Positions 44,756-59,700 of a DNA stretch of 64,000 bases are shown here, in pieces. How positions within the stretch are numbered: the first letter of the stretch is position 1; the number at the start of each line of letters is the position of its first letter. The position numbers were made by a program, and so were the translations under genes. The DNA is from Molanna angustata. Lineage: Eukaryota > Arthropoda > Insecta > Trichoptera > Molannidae. The notes beneath the pieces were generated by a model. That model searched no databases, was not told the origin of the DNA, and saw only the letters and a list, made by a program, of their open reading frames with translations. Location of the stretch: positions 25,009,411 through 25,073,410 of the forward strand of contig OY754981.1 of assembly GCA_963576475.1 (NCBI GenBank). The letters run 5' to 3'.

Positions 44756-47700
44756 CTGTATAAACAATGAAACACGAAACCCTTATTTTACACAAAATAT
44801 CAAAAAACATAATTACACATAGAAAATAAAAAAGGTAGGTAGTTACATAAAATTGTAACAATAATATTTTAGAGTTTCTCGTTCTTTAACGGGCATGGTA
44901 CCTACATACATAAATAGTATTACGTCATGACCCTCACGGGGAAAGCAAAGAGAACCGAACGCCACATTTTTTTATCTTGACACATTCATTGCCTCATCGT
45001 CTCATTCATTTTGGTCTATTGTTCACAATTCTTACATTTCCACCTTTCAGAATATCGTTTACATGGTCGTGCCATCCTTTTGTCGGGCAATCCGACCTCT
45101 AATTCCATTCCTGTCCGCCTTGTATATTTTCTTCATCAGGCGATCCTCATTCATTCTTTCCAAGCGGCCAAACCATCTCATTGTGTTAACATTCATTCTT
45201 ATAATTACATCTTTCTTCATCTTACATTATTTCCTTGTGTCCTTGTTTCGTACCCTGAAATTTTCTGAGAACCTAGGTACAGAATCAATATTTATTGATC
45301 GATGAAACTTATGTACTGAAAATATTAAACAATAAAACGTAAGTACTGAAGATCTTGAGCAATGAAATGTATGACAAAAAAGAATAGATAAAAATAATAA
45401 TTACCCTTGCGGAACCTTCTGGAGGGTCGTATCCGACCAAGGCGGGCTGGGATTCCATCTGTCTATAAAATCCGCCGGATCTTCTAGGCCTGACTTGGAC
45501 GAGTATCTGTGTCTCTCGGACGGATGGGTCAAGGTCAGCAGTGTGCCACCGCCTTCCACGACGACGTGGGACTGCTTCACCGGAGACATCTGCATGACCT
45601 CTAGTTTCGCCAGAGACTCGGAGTGCCTCCTCTTTCTGTGGTGCCGTATACTGGACACGTGGTCTCCGTCTCTAGGATCAGACATCTTCAAGTCCGTGTC
45701 TGGCTGCGGGACATATCTGTCGGGTGAAACGAAATTATTAAGCAACACAATCGCTCTCTGGATGTAAAAGATATTGACTTTGGGTCTTTCGATCCTATAA
45801 TGTTTATTTGAGAAATAAAATGCACAACGTTTGACGGCTTATAATTGTAGTCCAAGAGATAGCAACAAATTCATTAATCTTTTTTAAATGACTGATTTTT
45901 TTATATTTCCTTTCTTTTTGAATGCAGGTATGAAAGGGCCTAGGTTGCGGTTCTAAGGGCCTAGGCAGTAAAGGCGGGGGTGGGCGGCCGACGCTGTTGT
46001 GCCCTCGTCAATTCTGTACTTAGAGAAGAGCAGGACGGACGCCTCTAGTCTCGCTCGGCAGTTACTCGTCAAACTGTGGCGAATGTTGTTGTATGGTTCG
46101 GGCACACCGCCGGCGCAGACGTCGGGTCAGACATCCTGTGTTGACAACTAGACGTCAAATCTGACAGGTGATGATTGCGTCGGACGCCCCCGGTGTTAGC
46201 CCGCGGAACCTTCGGACGCCAACACGAGGACCGAGGGGTCGGGGTACAAGCCCCTCCGACTTGAAACGGAGTGAACATAGCGGCCGATTTCGAGACCAAT
46301 CGGAGGCCCTGACGTGTGAGGTTGGATTCTCGGGGGCAGTGGTTGAACCCGATAGATGGTGGATATTTTGTGTTTGTCCGATGTTGCGGCTGCGTCCGGT
46401 GGTGAACAGGGCCAATGGGCTCTATAGCGTCGCCGGCGTGGAAGTGGATCGCGATCTCCCTCGATGCAGGTATGAAAAAGGTATGCCTGGAACCTGGAAG
46501 TGGTTTCGTTTACCAATGCGCATCCTCTTTAAATGTGAAAATTGCAAATTTTAACATTATTTATACTTGTTTGTTATTTGTTCCTATAAAATCAATCCGT
46601 TTGCGAAATATGTACTTAATGTTACTGAATTATATAAAAAAAAATAAAGAAAATAAGTTTCTTTTAGAAATCTTACTGGGTGTGCGCTGAACAAATCACC
46701 AAGTTTCATTGTAATCAGATGGATGATATAAGAACACAAAAAGGACTTACAAACATACAAATGATACTAAAATCCGTAATTTTCACCTATAGAAAGAGGA
46801 TGCGCACTGGTAAACGTTACCATTCCCAGGTTCCAGTCTTATCTTTTTCATATCTATATTCAATAATAAAGAAAATTTCAGAAGAACCAGCCTTTAAAAA
46901 TTGTTTATGACGTTGCTATCTCTTATATATTATTACAAAAAAATACAACAAAGGCATTGATTTCAAATTTCAATTCACAAAGCGCAAATACGTCCAATTA
47001 TTGAATATGGTCACCTCTATATAGTCACCTCTGGAGTGGCGCCCCCCAATATCTACTGAATACCCTCGACGCTGTCCAAAGGCGTGCTATACGTCTGATT
47101 GATGATCCATCACTGACTGATGGATTGCAATCACTAGAACACAGACGCAGAGTCGGTATTTTAAGTTTATTCTATAGATACTACCATGGGAATTGCTCAG
47201 AAGAACTTGCATCTTTGGTCCCTCCTCCACCCACTCGCAACAGAGTCACTCGCTTTACTCAATCGCAGCACCCATTCACAGTGGACCTTCAACATATACG
47301 AACAAGTCGCTTCTCGAACTCCTTTATTAATACAGCAGCCCGACTGTGGAATGATCTTCCGAATTCTGTGTTTCCACCTTCGTACAAACCGGGTCTTTTT
47401 AAAATCCGAATTAATAAACTCTTTTCTATATTGCAAACCCCTCCCAAAGCTACGTAGTGCGCTTCTTCGGAAGAGTAAATTGGACCCAAATCCTAATAGC
47501 TGGTGTGCCCTACGTGGACATGTTAAAAAAAATTGACAAACGAAATCTAAGAACATGAATTAATGAAATTTGTGAAATCATGAAACCACGTATCAAAAAT
47601 CAACACATCTCAACCTCGCGATCGATTATTGATTTAACTCAACATTTTTAATGGAAGAAGATGAACGACCCGTTTTTCTAATAAATCAATTAACGCTTCC

Positions 47701-50700
47701 ACAGGTGTATCGAGCGCGTCTAGAAGTCGTGTCCCATCAATTTTCCATCCATCGTTCGGGCAATTACTCCAATAGTGCGGATTTTAAAAAATTTACGTGC
47801 CATATAATAAAATTGAATCGTGAAACTTTTTTATCGGACACTGCGCCGGTCCGTTTGGAAAGTGTCGAGAGAAATAGAGAAAAAGTTTATTTCGCAGACG
47901 ATGTGTGTACGTAAAATATATTATTACGTTTTAATCATATGCAAGAGTATTTTTTTGTGTTACTCGTCAAGAGCGTCTGACGAAGAAAAAAAATAATAAA
48001 ATCATCAAATACACGACTCAGTAATGAATATAAATTAAGCGAACGGTGATAACTAAAATTCCCACTGGTGAGAATCAATATCCGTCAATCAGACAACATT
48101 TTATTGATGGATTTTTGACGTTTCGTAGAGGGGTCAAAATATTTTCAAATATACGCCCAGATAGTTAAAAATTTGAGTTTCAAACGATGTAAATAACCAA
48201 ACAAAATGTCCCAATGAAATACAAGTATTTCGACGTAAGATATTAGTTTCCTTAGACCGCTACACCACTACCGCATACATTTCTCTCACACGGGACTGAT
48301 TAACGCGGTCAATTTCTTAAGAGAAATAATTTCTCTTGAACAAATCTAAAAATGGATTATTACTTAACATATTTTTTTATTAATTCTGTGATATATTAAG
48401 CATAATTATCTATATTTTACATTTTGTAATCAAAAATAAATAATTTATGCAAAAAATACATATTTACTTACTACAATTTTTTTAAAAAGTTAAATAATTT
48501 TTAATGTATTTTGAAGCCTCATATAGTTTGTAATATTGATACAAAATTTGATTAGTCTATCTCAATTAATATAAAAGTTACGGATTTTTGATCCGAAGCA
48601 GGCCTTTATTTTCCACAGTACGCTGTGCCCGCCGCGCGCCGTGGCATATTAGTTAATCGTGTAATGAATTCACTTAAATTTGCTGTTCCACCTTTTAACT
48701 TTAATTAAACACCAAGTCTTGATAAACACTGCTTTGTTAAACAGAAGTTTGATTACCGAATGACAATTTACTTTCAATAACTTGTGTTTTAAGCATTATC
48801 AAACAAGCTAGGAATATGAAATATTAAATATAACGCATTAATAATACATCCGATTCTATATTTTTTAACGTTCTGGCTAAATAGGCGCATTACCATCCCA
48901 TTTAGTCCAAGTTGGTAGTCTATAACGCCGAAATAGGAAAGTTCCTATTTTGAAACGTTCTTTATTGAAATAAGTCACAAATTAGTTCAATTCCCTATTC
49001 TATAACCACATTTTACTCGAGTCAACTGTCAAAACATTCCTGATTTTAGTTCACACTTATTTGGACGCGTACAGTTTTTTTGACCGGGATGTTTTAGAAG
49101 TTGAAAACATCAATTGTGTACGTAAAAAAACTAAAAATAGATTATTTACATGCGTTATGTTGAAAATACAAAGCACAGAATAATAGTGCAGATCAATTGA
49201 AATGATAGGTTAGGCTGACACAAATAAATATGGCCGAACTGCGGCATAAATAATTTGAGTTCAAATTACTATCTACGGTGCACTAATTTTGTGCATTTTA
49301 GTATAAGGAACAACGTCAGTTACAGAATATAGAATTAAGTTCAATCGATCATAATTCTAAAATTTCAAAACGTTCCTATTTTTTTTCATAAATTTACAGA
49401 ATTGGACGTACTCTCATCAAGTCAAAAAAAATACATTTATCTTGCTCGATTATCAACATTTATTACATGTCCACATATAATGCAATTTTCTAAATTATTG
49501 GCATAATTCTAAGAAAAAAATATTTATCTATGGATAAGTTACGATTATATGCAAATATAAATACTACGTATAGAAATCAGATGGGTCGATGGCAGAGCTG
49601 TTTGCGCGCTGGGCTAGTAATCTAGAAGTCGCGATTTCGAATCCTGCCTCAAACGCTTTCGTCGACCTATAGCACAAGAATTTATTTTCAATTTAGGTAA
49701 TGTAGGAAGATGTACTTCTTTAACAAGGACATGTTCATTTTTTGTTAAAAAAAGATGAGAGTTCATAAACAAAATGGAAAGCTATGAATACAAATAAGTG
49801 TGGTGCCTTGAAACTAAGAATAAATCATCTCTGCTGTCACATTTTCGTCATTATTTGTTTGTTGGACGATAAAAAATGATTGTTACAACAATTTGTTTGC
49901 TAAACCATCAATATGCTGTGTGATCTGTGAAGATCCCCTACGGCTATGATGTGTTCTTAAACTCGTTAAAATTATTATTGTATACAACGTGCATAACATT
50001 AAGGGAACTCTATAGTTTCCTCTCCATAATGAGATTGTTTAATAACACTATCTCAATTTCAATATGAAGATATGTATTACAAACAAATTAAATATAAACT
50101 AAAATGTATTTTCAGTGAGGTGTAGTATTAAATTTAATGATTGTTGTGATATGACTTGTCACAAAAAAAATGTGATATCACATAAATAGGGTATCACTTT
50201 TTTGTAACGACATAATATCATATCGCGATCAGACTGTCAATGACATTGACGTACATATAAAGTAAAAATTTTAGTTTATATAACCACAGGGCCGGATAAA
50301 TCATAGAACAATCAGGAACAAGAAGTCAGGGCGGTAGTCTTAAAAAGGGCGCTTAAAATTCTAAAATGTTATATAATTAAAAAATCCACAGGTATGGCGC
50401 TCGGTTCTCTTTGCGTACCCGGATAGAGGCTCGGCATGATGGTGTAAATATATAATATTATTATGAATCTCCAATTTTGTGGCTATTTTTTTATAAACAA
50501 CTATATGAGTAGGTTTAGGTAATATAAACAAACTAATTCGTCATTTTTTGATTATATATTTTTATTTTTTGAGGCATATTAGGTACATCATTTTTTTATG
50601 TTTGCTTACGTCTGTTGTTTTTTTTTGAATTTACTGTTTTTTTTATTTTTGAATTTACTGTTTTGGTTTATTTTGAGTCCATATTTATATCCTTTTTTTA

Positions 50701-53700
50701 TGTTTGCTTACATCTATTGTTTTTTTTTTTTCTTTAATATTTTTATCATCAATATGTGTTTTATCTGTTTGTTATGTAAAAGGCATTTTGTGCCGTTTAT
50801 AAATAAATAAATTTTAGACCCGATGTAATTTTACATAATTAAATTGTTCTACATTTAAAATTCCAAAAAAATGGGGAGGGGGGGGGGCGGATTCAAATAT
50901 ATTGCTACGGGCGCAAAAACACGTTTATCCGGCCCTGTATATAACAGAACGATTTGATTTTAAAGTATAATATGTCTTTCGCTGCTTAATCTGATTTTTA
51001 ATAAATAAAGAAAAATAAAATATATAGGCCCAGTATTTCAGTCGGCCCTTAGGAGTTTAACTCAAGTTTAACAAAAATATTGCGTATTTCAGTACTTAAT
51101 CTTCCCTTAAATACGTCACTAAACGACAAATATTTAACTCAACGTTTCTGGCGGATCGCGTGTCTTAATCTTGAGTTAAGTATTGTTTCTAGTCTTTTTC
51201 GCCAGGTGGCGTACTAATCGCCGCACGCTTTAATGTTTTATTTCATTTTATACTACAAATAACTATGCATAATAATTATAATCATGATTTATTATTGTTG
51301 TTAAAATAAAAGACTTGATATAGAAGTGGTTCATGTATTTAATATTTTTTTTTTTTACAAAATTATAATGTATTGTCTAACAACAAACGAAATAAACTGT
51401 CAGCCATAATGAAACGTCAGGCACGCAACTTTATTTTTGCGATGTTTTTTCATCCCACTTTTTAAATTGATCCATCCTGTTTCTATATATATAATGTGTA
51501 TTCTTAAATTTTCTACATAAAACACTATTTTACCATTATCACTTAGTTCCATATCCATCTGTAAAATGTACATACATTTTGCATTGAAGTACTACGTACG
51601 TAGTACATATTCAATGACATTTTTTCACTAAAATGTTTGATTTTAATTAAAAAAAAACATCGATCGGTATAAAAAATTGAAAAAGTAACATGCTGTGTAA
51701 TGAAACAAATAAAATTACGTGTTGTTATAATAATAAAATAATATTTAGTCACAGCTTCGCGTCACGTATCATTTAAGGTTATTACAATTTGACAGATGCG
51801 TTATAGACAAAAACCATAGAAAAACGTAAAATATATCTATAGTTGAAGATTACGTAACTGACGTTTCATTTTGCACTGAAATACGCGAATGAAATTTAAT
51901 CTTCCCTAAACTTTTAACTTGGATTACCAAATCCAACGATTTAAGGGCCAACTGAAATCTCGGGCCATAGAATTTTTATAAATAATAATATCTTTACTAC
52001 GTGAAAAATGAGCGACAAACCGAACAGATGTACAAACATATTATATTTTAATATACAAAGACTCTTGTGTATATAGTTGGTATATTCCTCTCAATTTGAA
52101 TCAATATTCTCACATATGAAGTTTCAATATACAAACTCAAAGTCAAACTCATTTTTTATCCCATTACACCAATAAACCTCGGGGCTAAATTGCATATATG
52201 TATATTAGTAACAGCAGCACACAACCTTTTTTTTAATATAATGTATTGCTTATTAATATTTTAATAAATAATCATTAAGTTGTTCTCCGGAACAATTTTG
52301 AATGCATAGTAAATTCATCTCTCGATATCTAGTAGTTTTTACTTCTCAATGCCTCGCATTTTTAAGGTTATTTTTTATTGCAAATTATCACATAGTATCA
52401 TGTTGAAATTGTATTCACAATGTACCTGTGTGTGCTGTACCTATAGTATGTGCACCCTGAACAGACTTCTGAGCATATCCTATGGGAATGCACTAACTTC
52501 TCCGTGTCAACATTCCGACGAGAACTCTACGACGATGTCCGAGGGAATTTCTTTGGACCCATTGGACATGCGGACCTTGTAGCCACGAAGAGCAACTTTA
52601 GGGCTTTCAAGACTTTCTGTCTTAAATTCGGTGCACTATTATCTTCACTATCACTGAGCAGTGAGCCAGTTGTTTCAACATGATTAGCTCTCTTTGGCAC
52701 ATTAAGTGCAGTGTCTGCAAGGTTTTAGAGTTCTCCGGACTCTTCGTATGTTCTTTATGTGTTCTTTCAGAGTTTTGCAAGGGGCCGTTATTAGTCCCCA
52801 TAAGCAGAACGGGTGGTGGTGGGGGAAGAACAGTTATTTTTTATTGCAAATTATCACATAGTATCATGTTGAAATTGTATTCACAATGTACCTGTGTGTG
52901 CTGTACCTATAGTATGTGCACAGCGTGTTTATTCTACTTTATAGATTATAGACTAAAGTAACTATTCATTTGATACTTATCAAATTTTGCAAATTTGGGA
53001 ACCTAATACTCGCATAGACCCAATTAGATTATGACAAATATTTCAAATTTTTATTTTCAAATCCTTTCAGTCTTTCAGAATACCGTTCAAATGGTCGTGC
53101 CATCCCTTTCTTGGGTGCCCCCGATTCTGTCCAATTTGTATTATATTCTTTGTCAGGCGATCCTCATTCATTCTTTTATTAGTGGCCAAACCATCTCAAT
53201 GTGTTTTTCATCTTATGTACACTCTCTCCTTATGTCCTCATTTCTTAGCCTGTCATACATCGTGAATATATAAAAAGGTTGCAAATATCTGCATAATTCG
53301 CGATCGTTTATACACGGATCGATTGCAATTTTCTCAATATTTTCTTTGTAATTTCCGCACGTGACCTAAATAATATATAATATTTTGAATATAAATTAAC
53401 TGAAAGTATAGAAATGATATTATGGACTGTTGGTCATTCTCACATCTCAAATTATATTTGACATTTTATGCAAACATCAAACAACAAAGAAAGTTTTAAA
53501 ATGAGTACAGTATAATTTTATATATCTATGAATATATTTATTTATGTATTTATTTAAATCTTTCTGTACATATAATAAGTACACTGGTGGGTTTATTTCC
53601 TAATGGCAATATATGTTCACTGTAAAGGTATTTCCAAGAGTATACATATAACGTAATTAGAAACCAATATACGTTCACTTTAGATGTATAACTAACAGTC

Positions 53701-56700
53701 TAAAACGTAGTTAGAAACCATATCCTTACTATAGAGGTGTTACCAATAGTCTAAAACGTAGTTAGAAACCATATGCTCACTATAGAGTGTAGTTAGAAAC
53801 AATATATGCTTACTATAGATTGTTACCAACAGTCTAAAACGTAGTTAGGAACCATATTCTCACTATAGAGGTGTTACCAACAGTCTAAAACGTAGTTAGA
53901 AACCATATGCTCACTATAGAGGTGTTACCAACAATCTAAAACGTAGTTAGAAACCAAATCCTAACTATATAGGTGTTACCAACAGTCTAAAACGTAGTTA
54001 GAAACCATATGCTCACTATAGAGTGTAGTTAGAAACAATATATGCTTACTATAGAGTGTTACCAACAGTCTAAAACGTAGTTAGGAACCATATTCTCACT
54101 ATAGAGGTGTTACCAACAGTCTAAAACGTAGTTAGAAACCAAATCCTCACTATAGAGGTGTTACCAACAGTCTTAAACGTAGTTAGAAACCATATGCTCA
54201 CTATAGAGTGTAGTTAGAAACCATATGCTCACTATAGAGTGTTACCAACAGTCTAAAACGTTGTTAGAATCCAATATATGTTCACTGTAGAGGTATTACC
54301 AAGAGTGTATTACGTAGTTAGAAACCAATATATTATGTTCACTTTAGATGTATTACCAACAGTGCAAAACGTAGTTAGAAACCATAATATGCTCATTATA
54401 GAGGTCTAACAGTCTAAAACGTAGTTAGAATCCAATATATGTTCACTGTAGAAGTATTACCAAGAGTGTATTACGTAGTTAGAAACAAATATATGTTCAC
54501 TGTACATGTATTAATATCATTGAGATAACAAAAGGTGTTTAAATACATAACACTTAAACACGAGAAAACAAAATGAGGTTCATGAACACATTTCCATCTC
54601 CGAAAGACCATGCTTAGCTATTTTGCGGAAGGAAAACTGATTTTCAGCATGATACAAAATACATTATACGTTCAAAATTATTTTGATTTGCATTAAAGTG
54701 AAATATGTAACGAACCTTTCATTGCTGTTTGGAGTGTAGGATGACGAATGTCTCGAATAGTCTACCGGACCCCGATCGGCCATCGACGGTTCAAACCCAA
54801 ACCCCTGGTTGACTGTCATGTGGTGTCCCGAGTGCCTCAAAACTCCCGGAGTGCCCTGTCTGGATGGGTGCAGCGTATGCAGCTCAGATCCGTGCTGCTC
54901 GGAACCGTTCATCATGTGGTGGTGGCTAGCTTCTTCGTTCGAGTGTTGGGAGTAGGGAGACTCCTGGTTGATGGCGTAGGGGGACGGAGAAAAGGACGAC
55001 AGGGAAGGATGGTAATAGTTCTGGACCTGAGCGTCGTAAGCGAGACCATACTGAAGCTTGCTTTGGACGCTGTAATAATGGTAAAGCCAGGAATTGGCTA
55101 ACATTATTGAAGCTTCACTCTCACTGAAAAGGAAAAGCAGAAGTCTATTTTAAAACTCTTGAAATCATTTTTTTGTTAAAATAATTAGTGCCCTTTTTCG
55201 AAAGAGTTGTCTTCCTATTTGAATTTATTTTATTTTACGCACCCAAAAAAATAATTTAAAACCCACCCGAAAAAAATACATTATTGTGATGTAAATGACA
55301 AATCCAGACTGAAAACTGTGTCTCTGCATGGAATCGATCATAGGATATTTCACTCAGAAGTCAGATATCTAACGAACTGAGCTACTTAAGCCAACAACAT
55401 AAACCTAAGAACAATTATTTTGATTATTATTACCAAAACTTTTTTTCGGTGATTCACAACTTCTTTCAGAAGCATTGTCATCTAAGAGATCAGTGACCTT
55501 TAACGAGATAGGTATTCTCAAAAATATCAACTACCTTAATTTATTTCTCCACCAAATCTAAAACGATTCTCCCGTATTTTTCGATACGAAAATTATTTTT
55601 TCGTTAATTTTATGCTAATTTGTCCCGTTAACAAAGAAAAATACTGCATCTTATACACTATACTTTAAAAACTTGATAGCAATTCAAAATATGGTGGTTT
55701 TTGGTATTTTTTCACTGTAATAATATTTACCTTAAGACTTGGTTGGTGCAAACTATCACAGGTTGTTGGTTGTTCTCCATATTGTCTTTAACTTGAAGAA
55801 CTGCATGGATCCATAACCAATCGCCGGAATGTTTTTGTAACCTCAGCAGCAGAATACAAGATCTCTCTTGCTCCGATTGAGTAACTAAAGAAAAAAGAAA
55901 CACATTAAAAATGTTATGGACAATATCATTTGTAATAAGAGCTCAATTTTATATAGATTGTAGATACAAAATATAAGAAAATTAGGGCAGAAATACTCAC
56001 TTAATCTATGCTTTGATTGAGCTTCTCTAATACATTCCCAGTGTAAAAGTTGATACCAGGAAACACCTTGAAGTTCTGACTTCTCATATTCCAAGTAAAA
56101 TTCGCCACTGTCAATAGAAGAGAAAATAAAACCATTAATAATAATAAAAAATAAACCATTACATTTACTTCGATCATTACTAATGCAAATTATAATCAAG
56201 AATTCGATATTTGATATTTAAAATAAAATTCTTAATAAACATTGTATTTTTTTCTGTTTAATGATCGAGTATTTTTTTCAAGTTAGTAAAACCATCCATG
56301 TTTACCCATATAATGGATATAATTATCTTATGGAGCTATATAATATCTTAGGATTTTATGAACTCCATAAGATTATTATATCCACGAAATGGGTAAACAT
56401 GGAGGGTTTTGATTCCGCCTGCTGACCAGACTTGCCCCCCTGGTTGACAATGAAAGACTTTCGTTTAAATCGAAGACTTCAAAGTTGCATATACGCAAAC
56501 ATTGGATTTTTTCCCTGTCGGGAGTTAATGATATTTATGTGACATTTTTTAAATTCTAAATATAGACGGAAATCAGCCGCTGACAGGTCGTGAGCCCTTT
56601 AGATGCCTTGATTACTTAGTTCATCTATAATATTCCAACTTATTTTCAATTGAGATATTAAAAATTCTCAATTGACATATATCCATTTAAATTATTTCTT

Positions 56701-59700
56701 ATTGCTTCTCATTCTGAAAATACTATGTAGTTACGTAGTGTTGGAAAAAAATACTGATGAATACCATTCAGAGGATCCATTTATATGTATATGCTTGCGA
56801 AATACTACTTAAATTCTGAGATAAAACTTTCATATACTTTAATATTTAGGTACCAATTTACATATACCTACATATGTTGAAAGAGTAAGTACATATATTT
56901 TAATTAAAATATTGACGGATTGCATCAACGTTGATGAAAAAAAATGTGTGTGTTTTGCATAAAATTATGGCTGTCTATTAAAGAATATTTTCGTTTAGCC
57001 ATTATTTATTTAATTAAATGAATTGAACGCAGCATCATCAATCTTTACGGTGCTAACGTGAGTTCTTAACATTTGGGCCTTGAGAATCTTCCTAACCTGA
57101 CATGTTACGATATAAAATACATACGTTTAAAATCACAGAAGATGCCTTATATTCTAGTGTTTGATGTGGGAAGGAAAAGGATCTAAAATGATCTAAAAAG
57201 TCATTAATTTAAGCTTTAAATGAGATTTTCCATTTATCATATTCATTGGAATTATGTAAATCACTTCACACATAAGGGATTTCAATCCAACAGCGTTTTC
57301 ATTCCAGCAGTACTTTAACGGATTTTCTTAATAATTGCTGGATCCAGCGCATTTTACTGGATTTCTGGATACGGGATCCAGCAATATCACACATTATTAT
57401 CATTTTGTTTTTTAAATGCCGAAAAATATTTAGATACAAAAAAGCACAGCTGATTCATAATTCTCTATCTATTTTTTCTATGATATGTCTAATACACACA
57501 TGATGCATCATTTGTTAAATTCAAATTGATATATCAAGAGAAAATATATTCACAGATCAAAATGAATACATATCCACATGTTCAATCACATTAACACCGA
57601 AAACACATTCATCTGATTCTTATCTATGGAAACATACATACATATACAATGTGTCTTGTATTTCAAAGCGACAAAATTATTTTACAGAATGGAATTAGAT
57701 TATGATTTATAAATGGTACTTCTAGGTCGTTAAGGCTTAAGTCGTTTTAAATATTATTTTATAATTTGACTCACAAACAACGCGATGTCACGAAAAAACA
57801 AAATATTTCAAGCAATTATACATAACTGGAATATGGAATTATACATAACTGTATTTATTGTTAATACTGGGTTTACTGGAAGATATTGTACCCAGGGAAT
57901 AAGACCGCCACATTTTTTTTTAAATCATTATTTATTTTGGTATACCTATTTACCTATTAATACAAATGTTAATAAATACTTATTTTATTATAATTTAATT
58001 GCTTATTGATAATACAATACTGATAATCATATTACAGGCGTAAATTAATTAAATTAAAATTGTCGTAAATTGTCGGCCTTCGTGGCTCAGTTAGTTTCGG
58101 TATCTGACTGCTGATCCAAGGGTCCTCGGGACATTTGGCTTAGGTGTCAGGTATCTAACCAACTGAGCTACGAAGGCCTACGAGTATAAGTACCGATTTT
58201 TGATTTTTTTAAAAATCTTTTTGATAAATATTAAATATTTTTTTATTGATAAATATAAACGCTTTTGACTGGTATTGTTGAATTACATTTTCTTGGTCAA
58301 ACAAAATTAATTCAATTTAATATCTCACATTATACTTCATTACAAAAAGTTTTTTTAACAAAAATGCTTGATTACATCAAAGTTTCAGACACAAAATTAC
58401 AATCATTGGTGGTTTGGCCACATTGAACAAATATGTATTTCAAAATTTTTACGTTATAAATAGTTTGGTATTTAGGTGTTTATAATAATATATTCAACGT
58501 CAGTGCTGTATCGTGAAAATTCGTCCAATGTGAAGCATTTCAATCTTCAAATATGCAAGAGAATGCATTTAGCCAACACGTTGAATCACAGATGAAAGCT
58601 AAAACTAAAGCATTTGGAATTATCATAATCGTGACATAGTTATTTCTGACATACGATGAATCTGCACAGTATTTCAACGGTATAAATAAGTATAGGTACG
58701 TTATAAAAAATAATATATTGAGGTATAGATCACAAGATATAGTGTTATTCTCACGGAGTATATAAACAACTCCATGAACAAACATAACACATTTTTTTAC
58801 ATATATACAAATTTTAATTTGTACATAATATAAACAAATATTTTTATTGACAAACATTTTAACATCTCAATAGAGACGAAGTTGGGATATTGTAGAAGAA
58901 CCAAGAACTCAAGGCACCCACAGGGCCTACGACCTGTCATCGGCCGGTCTACGTGATCACTTTATGCGCTTGCGCAACGTTCACCAATTATGCCTTCTTA
59001 TTGAGTTCTATGCCATCTATGAAGTAACTAAAAAACCTTTTTTGTAACGCCATCTATTGAGAAATTAGTTTATTTGTAAACAATGAAAGCAACAGTCCTT
59101 ATAAATGAGGAGACGGTGTCTCGCATGTATATGCAATTAAAAAAATATTCGATAAACAAATATATTGTACAATAGTGGGCTTATTGTCACTAGGCAATTT
59201 CTTCCAACCAACCATATTACAAATGACAAAAAAAGAATGACAAAATTGTGAATCTACATCAAGAAAAAATCAAAGAAAATATATGTTACACTAAGATAAC
59301 AATTTAGAAAAATATGAAAATTCTTCAAAGCAAAAAAATAATAGGGTTCAGGGATAAATATTCCTTCATATTTTTTTTCTTGAAAATACAAAGTGAGTTA
59401 GACGACGCAATATGCTTTTCCATAATCTTGCTGATTATGAATTTTGACGCAGTTATATCTGGAAATGATGAAAATTGTTTTCTCTAATGGATACTGACTA
59501 CGTAATAATACAGATAGGGATGGTGGATGCATATGTTTTCTAAGAAGTTACAATGTGTGTTAAAATAAGTAAAATAATATTTTTAATGTTAGGAAAATAA
59601 CTTTGTGGCGACATTATAAATTATTTATAATATACACTTAACGTAGTTTACACCACTTAATTATGAGTACTAAATTCTAAGTTAGTTACTTAGAAGTTAG

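Noticed and set aside
46069..46554. Several overlapping frames on both strands in GC-rich DNA
   Set aside because: Open only because of base composition. No motif or family was recognised, and the block is better read as an inserted repeat.
47651..47914. 87-codon plus-strand frame as a small host gene
   Set aside because: No recognisable domain, no splice context, and it lies inside a dys intron next to a retrotransposon fragment. Support is insufficient.
54748..55101. 117-codon plus-strand frame
   Set aside because: Opposite-strand shadow of a dys exon.
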